Origin: Saururus chinensis
Taxonomy: Eukaryota > Streptophyta > Magnoliopsida > Piperales > Saururaceae
DNA length: 64,000 bases
Assembly: GCA_035235625.1 (NCBI GenBank)
Contig: CP141141.1
Location: 42,059,719 to 42,123,718, forward strand
Direction: 5' to 3'
Both the position numbers and the translations under genes were made by a program. Positions within the stretch are counted from its first letter, which is position 1. The number at the start of each line of letters is the position of its first letter. A model generated the notes under the pieces. The model was given only the letters and a program-made list of their open reading frames with translations. It did not search any database and was not told where the DNA came from. Shown here piece after piece: positions 59,536 through 64,000 of this stretch.

Positions 59536-59954
59536 TGCATGGCTGCGACCTCCGGAAAATAAATTTGTTGCAGTATCTCGCTCTCTTTAAACAATTCAAG
59601 AACACTGAGAAGTATTCGTTAATCATTCTTCCACTTTTCTAGGGAAATAATCAAATGTCCCTAATTGTAATCTTGATTCATGCTTATGTAGCCGATTAAT
59701 AAAATAAACTGTACGTTCTGATTTACGGGCAAAAAAGTGATTATTGCTTGGATCATATCTTTATGTTATTATTCATTTTCCAACGACCTATGTTCTATAA
59801 GTTACTTATATGGCGAGTCCTCATATTGAGCATCAGGATTGAGAGTAGTAAGTGGGACTATTGGACGGGCGAGGCTTTCAATTCTTAGTACTAGACACTG
59901 CCCAACTTGACCAATGTTTCAATTGTTTTTATATTTTTAATTGATAAGATAAAT

Positions 59955-60322
59955 AATAATCCATCTTTCCTAAATTAGTAGCTTCATTTGGTAAAAAAAA
60001 ATTTATTCCATATTAGTAGTTCTATTTTGTTAAATTTAAGTGGTTGAGTACTTAAAAAAAATATCATAAATTTATTTTTCTTTTACTTGGATGTGAGTTT
60101 CACTATTTAATAAAAATTATTATTTTTTTAAATATAGTTATTAATATAAGAATGAGGGAATAATTTTTATTGAATGGTCAAACCTACATCCAAGAAAAGG
60201 GAAAATAAACTTATGATACTCTTTTTTAAGCACACAACCACTTATATTAAATCAAATGAAGTTATTAATATAGAACAAATTTTTTTATCAAATGGAGCTA
60301 CTAATTTAAGACGAAGAGAGTA
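59955..60322. mobile_element. Cluster of Stowaway-like MITEs
   Basis: TCCATCTTTCCTAAATTAGTAG at the left, ACTAATTTAAGACGAAGAGAG next to TA at the right, with an inner GTTATTAATATAAGAATGAGGG end, indicating one element inside another. Shared with block I and therefore older than the duplication. Confidence 0.55.
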
Positions 60323-60622
60323 CATTAAAAATAAAATATATTGGCTATAAAGAAAGATCCAACCAGTGCCCAAAGGCTGGATGGGTATAGTTTGAAGATG
60401 CATGCAATGTGTAAGATTTTAGCTCATGTGTTAAATGCATCTACCTATACTTAGTTGCATACGTACCTAGTAATAGCAGCCCGGGCAATACTTCTGCCAG
60501 TTGTAGTGCAACAAGCACATAAGTGACAGAGCCTTGCCTGCCCCCTTACACATGATTGCTTAGTATTTTGTTGGTTTGTTTGTTTTGGATGTTTACGTTA
60601 CAATCCTACTCTTGGCAACAAA

Positions 60623-61656
60623 TGTAGAGTGGCCAGATCAGTGGAAGCTTGGTGGGAGGGGATTGGCGCATATCAAAAATTCAATCTTTAACTTGATCTA
60701 CACATAACATGCATCAATCTAATAACAATTAGCCAGATAAACATTCATCTTATCAAATCAACCAAAGGACTATAATATAAAGGAAAGAAGACGAACTGAC
60801 CTAGGTTTTTTCAGCCATATCATGCCCTCCTCATATAGATCTAACATGTCAAACAAGTGATCTAATCAAATAGAAGATAGTAGAGTACCTTATGTATAGA
60901 TCTCTCTCAACCTTGCTTGGTTGAAGGAAAATCACCCTTTTTAAACCAGCCACCACATCCCAATCTAGGAGAGGATGAAACTCCCTTCTACAACCTGCCA
61001 AAGTCACCTTGGAAAGGGGAGAAGGAGGGCGGCCAGGAGTAAGCAAATCCCTTGCTCGAGTAGGCCACACCAAGAGAACAAGGGAGAGAGAGGAGGGGAG
61101 CGGCCAATTGGGAAGAGAGAGAGAGAGAGACAAAGGAGGGGGCGGCCCTTACATATGACATAAGAGCATATTCTCTCTTATTTTCTCCCTTAATTACTCT
61201 CCTACTTTCTATATTTAGGCGGGTCTAGAATTGGCTATTTTTTAATGAGCTTTAATGTGGGCTGATTCAAATTAGGTCAACCTACTTAATTCCTCCCGGT
61301 TTCACTAGAGGGTCTAACACAACAGGGCAGGCTCTGTACTCACAGAGCCTGCGGAGGCCTGGACCCCCTGCACACGACCAAGCCCATGACAGGGTTGACC
61401 CCTCACTAATCACAAGTCCCACCCTCGACACCTAATTCGCGCATCTGGGCCCTACAATGTGAAAATACACACCTAGATGTATGTCTAGTGTACGTGTGTG
61501 ACATATGCGGGTCTCATTCGAATTATGTGTAACGAGGGCACATGTGGGGTCGGCACGACCGCCCCCACCACCCTTGGACCGCGTGGCCTGTACCGATTCA
61601 CTCAGACCATAACACGTTAGACCAAAGCAAGCCCGAGCCCATACCATGGTCCAACA
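60623..61656. mobile_element. Solo LTR, 1,034 bp
   Basis: TGTAGAGTGG to GGTCCAACA with a perfect 5-bp duplication ACAAA (60618-60622 and 61657-61661). Block I keeps the empty site (CTTGGCAACAAATGTA near 28158). No coding domain. Fossil; inserted after the block duplication. Confidence 0.85.
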
Positions 61657-61689
61657 ACAAATGTATTTTCCAGGGGTGGTAGCCATGCA

Positions 61690-62057
61690 TCAGTTGTGGC
61701 GGTGGACCGCAGAGCTCTTCACGTTTGCCGACGTCAAGCATACCCCCAACATTCTTGCGTTTGTATTCATTTGTCAACTATGAACAAGCTGGTGCAGGAG
61801 CACCCACGAGAGACTAATTTTTTACAGGGGAGAGAGTTGGCAGAGGAATGCATCTGGTTATGAAGAGGCGTGCAGCTGCCACCATTTCTGTTGTTCGCAT
61901 TTGTGCACAGTGGGGGAGCAGCTGGCATGGAGTCCTTGGCTAGACTCTTAGATTCATGCCCCAGAACACGTGCGGCCTCGGTAGCTTCATGGCACAAAAC
62001 CAAGATTATGAACAAGAACTCCTTAAGGAGAGGAAATTGTTGTTGGAGAAATTCATT
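61690..62057 (-). pseudogene. Broken B-type peptide gene (B3)
   Basis: Minus strand, ATG at 62057-62055 (MNFSNNNFLSL). A 1-bp deletion in the signal-peptide region shifts the frame; it resumes as LFIILVLCHEATEAARVLGH and ESKSLAKDSMPAAPPLC, with a complete first pair C-TNANNRNGGS-C. Further on the frame shifts again: SLVGAPAPAC is followed by a stop, the first cysteine of the second pair is lost, and the end survives only as KRKNVG and SSAVHRHN fragments. Equivalent to B4 of block I. Confidence 0.85.
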
Positions 62058-62329
62058 GTTTTTTTGATTTTACAAGCTGGAAATAATATGTCTAATTCGT
62101 ACGTTCTCCTTCCTTGGTAGCTAGTTGTGAGATGATGTAAGAGAGAAAAATAATCTTAACTTTTCCCTCTTTAACTGACACATCAGATCAAGATCCAACA
62201 TCGCCATACCCGGGCTCACACGGTCACCCAGTGCTCATCTTAATTTTTCCCTGATAAATAGGTTGGTTTTACTATGAGCATCAGGGAAATGCCTATTGCA
62301 ACTATTGATGGAACGGAGTACACGCTATA

Positions 62330-62520
62330 AAGGTGATTATTTTAAAGACTTAAGTTATATAGTTCATATAATCATATAACAAGATTTGTAAGATAAGAAT
62401 CTAGAGGGGTTCGCAGAACAGTCCAGTCCTGAACTAGCACTTACCGGATAGACTGACGGAGTTGAGACTTGAGAGAGTTGTCCGGGCTTCTTGGTCAGGT
62501 TCTACATCCAGTAGTCATTA
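62330..62520 (-). pseudogene. Remnant of pseudogene P upstream of B3
   Basis: The reverse complement reads AACCTGACC, AAGCCCGGACAACTCTC, CAACTCCGTCAGTCTATCCGG as in the other P copies. Same layout as 28880-29090. Confidence 0.5.
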
Positions 62521-62789
62521 GCCAATACATATTTCAGGAGCTTATTTATAAGACTTGTCTAGCCTAATTAGGTTTTCTTATCAAAATATAATTGGAGGCT
62601 GCCAAGCCATCTAAGGAGTGGTGTGAAGAAAGTTATTATCTTTTCAAAACTTAGTGACGGATAATGTGAGACTGCCACATCATCTAAGGATTGGTGTGAG
62701 GCAAACTTGAAAACTCAAGTTTCTTAAGTATTTATGTTCCCCTCTCTGCACATCCACTGGTCAGGCATGCATTGTGGTATTGGCTAATG

Positions 62790-62994
62790 GGAAGCATTTT
62801 CTATAATGCATCAAGCATAAGAAATACATAGGATCTGTCATCTATGAGATCAATAGGGTATAGATTAGAGCACGTTAATGATAATATTAGTAGCGCTAAC
62901 ATATTCACCGTCAATTTTAAATATCAAGGGTTACAATAAATTCCTTGCGTTAAGCAGATTGTTAGTTAGGAGCATTAAAATTACTTCGTGGCTT
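62790..62994. mobile_element. Dispersed MITE-like repeat with palindromic core, copy 5
   Basis: AGCACGTTAATGATAATATTAG and AGCGCTAACATATTCACCG with the flank TAATGGGAAGCATTTTC; orthologous to 29385-29599. Confidence 0.45.
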
Positions 62995-63300
62995 GGCTAT
63001 GTGAGGTACAACCTGACGCAAACAACAAACCCGGACAAGTCTCTCAGCCCCGTCAGTTAAGTCGGTCAAGTTCATATTCAAGGCTAGGACTGGACTATTA
63101 TTCTATAAACCCCTTCTACCTTCTTGATTATTATCTTACAAATCTTGTTACATGAACGACATAACTTAAGTCTTCAAAAGAATCACCTAAACATTCAGAT
63201 TTAACAATATTGATCAAGCTGATCAACAAGACCCTATTCACATGTCCACAGTGACACCGTGTACTACGTTCCCATCAATAGTTGACCTAGGCATTTCCAT
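62995..63300 (+). pseudogene. Remnant of pseudogene P upstream of B5
   Basis: ACCTGACGCAAACAACAAACC, CCCCGTCAGTTAAGTCGG, and ACCGTGTACTACGTTCC, ending at a GCATTTCCATGAAGATGCTC phrase, as in P1 and P2. Heavily decayed. Confidence 0.45.
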
Positions 63301-63335
63301 GAAGATGCTCACAATATAAAAAAACTATTTATTAT

Positions 63336-63533
63336 ATTCTTTTTGTTCTATATTAATAGTTACATTTAAAAAAATAATATTTTTTATTAAATGGTGAAAC
63401 TCAAAAAAAGGAAAATAAGTTTATGATATTATTTTTTAAGTAGTCAATTACTTAAATTGAACAAAATAAAGTTATTAATATGAAATAATTTTTTTTGCCA
63501 AATAGAGCTATTAATTTAGAACGGATGAAATAC
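63336..63533. mobile_element. Stowaway-like MITE
   Basis: TTCTATATTAATAGTTACATTT at the left and ATTAATTTAGAACGGATGAA at the right; resembles the long variant at 58110-58307. Confidence 0.5.
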
Positions 63534-63693
63534 ATGTCTTTGGCCAATCCAAAACAATATAATTCAAACCACAAACTAGATTGTATATAACTCCCACCCT
63601 CTCTTCCATTAATATATCATGCACAATTAGTTACCAAAGACGGAGAACATATGAATTAGACACATTGGTTCCAGCTTGTGAAATCAGAAAATA

Positions 63694-64000
63694 ATGGCTT
63701 TCCCAACATCAATCTCATTACCTTATCATTGTTCTTATTCATAATATTCCCTACTTCCTACATTAATAGTTCTATTTGATAAAAAAATTATTCTATATTA
63801 ATAGCTTCATTTTGTTCAATTTAAGTAGTTGGGTACTTAAAAAAGATTATTCTAAGCTTTTTTTTTCCTTATCTTAGATGTTGATTTCACCATTTAATTA
63901 TAAAAATTATTATTTTTTAAATATAATTATATTAATATTAGAAAGAGGGAGTTGTAATTTTGTTCTAAGAAGCCACCGAGGCCACACAAGCTCCGAGGCA
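63694..64000 (+). pseudogene. B-type peptide gene copy B5, interrupted by a MITE and cut by the window end
   Basis: ATG at 63694 opens MAFPTSISLP-like sequence homologous to the B1 signal peptide, 104 bp after a TATATAA at 63584-63590. At 63747 a 208-bp Stowaway element interrupts the signal-peptide region. Homology resumes at about 63957 (TTTTGTTCTAAGAAGCCACC, matching the B1 QEATEA region) and continues to the window edge. The insertion length is not a multiple of three and its sequence has stops, so this copy is almost certainly non-functional unless the MITE is spliced out. Confidence 0.75.
63747..63954. mobile_element. Stowaway MITE inside the B5 signal-peptide sequence
   Basis: Left end TTCCCTACTTCCTACATTAAT, right end ATTAATATTAGAAAGAGGGAG; TA at 63745-63746 and 63955-63956. 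Confidence 0.75.

Larger units (their letters stand above)
55745..63125 (+). repeat. Segmental duplication block II (B-peptide unit)
   Basis: Paralogous to block I (22795-29716) across about 4.5 kb of shared sequence, in the same order and orientation: left flank, P2, gene B2, 3' flank, Stowaway cluster, broken B3 (minus), P3 (minus), MITE, P5. Private insertions are the Stowaway at 55775, the Mutator-like foldback at 56150 and the solo LTR at 60623. Confidence 0.8.

Overview
This window reads as nuclear DNA of a flowering plant, most likely a eudicot. The evidence is split coding exons with GT/AG borders, plant-specific families (receptor-like kinases, a CRABS CLAW-type YABBY fragment, a chloroplast outer-envelope OEP37 fragment, an AGCVIII kinase fragment), Stowaway, hAT, Mutator and CACTA transposons, and LTR retrotransposon fossils. 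The species cannot be named from the sequence. Coding density is very low: one conventional protein gene and a dispersed array of tiny secreted-peptide genes sit in nested transposon sequence.

Layout. 1-5.2 kb: an intronless receptor-like cytoplasmic kinase gene (1549-2697, minus), AT-rich spacer, and a GC-rich promoter-like island without a gene. 5.7-9.3 kb: segmental block D1 with peptide gene A1. 10.55-16.48 kb: a CACTA element that carries split pieces of a Pumilio-23-like gene and a receptor-kinase gene. 16.5-22.8 kb: an LTR relic, then block D2 (inverted copy of D1) with peptide gene A2 and a solo LTR. 22.8-29.7 kb: duplication block I with peptide gene B1, broken copy B4, a hAT element, hairpin MITEs and a solo LTR. 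29.7-30.7 kb: a decayed CACTA-like end plus an AGCVIII kinase fragment. 30.7-32.8 kb: block D3 with peptide gene A3. 33.7-54.0 kb: a nested mosaic. A Ty1/copia fossil is interrupted by a large solo-LTR-like unit, which is itself interrupted by an inverted relative, and by a second gene-carrying CACTA element (46494-53016). 55.7-63.1 kb: duplication block II with peptide gene B2, broken copy B3, a 1.84-kb foldback Mutator-like element and a solo LTR. A fifth B copy begins at 63694, is interrupted by a MITE and runs off the window.

The central biology is the peptide array. Three A-type (104-105 aa) and two intact B-type (123 and 128 aa) precursors share a signal peptide, an AAR-x-LG motif after it, and a Pro-rich cysteine-pair core of the form PPxPQC-x-N...G-x-C. 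The A core (CYNTPNG...C) resembles the CTNIP/SCREW phytocytokine signature (C-x-N-x-P, then a second Cys about 11 residues later); this link is inferred by eye. B precursors carry two such cysteine pairs. The array grew by duplicating whole 2-7 kb blocks together with their promoters. Because the blocks are paralogous, each supplies an empty site that confirms the borders of transposons present in the other.

The second theme is gene-fragment capture. Two CACTA elements and one CACTA-like relic hold pieces of at least five host genes. In the two CACTA elements some pieces still have introns, so they were copied at DNA level rather than through mRNA.
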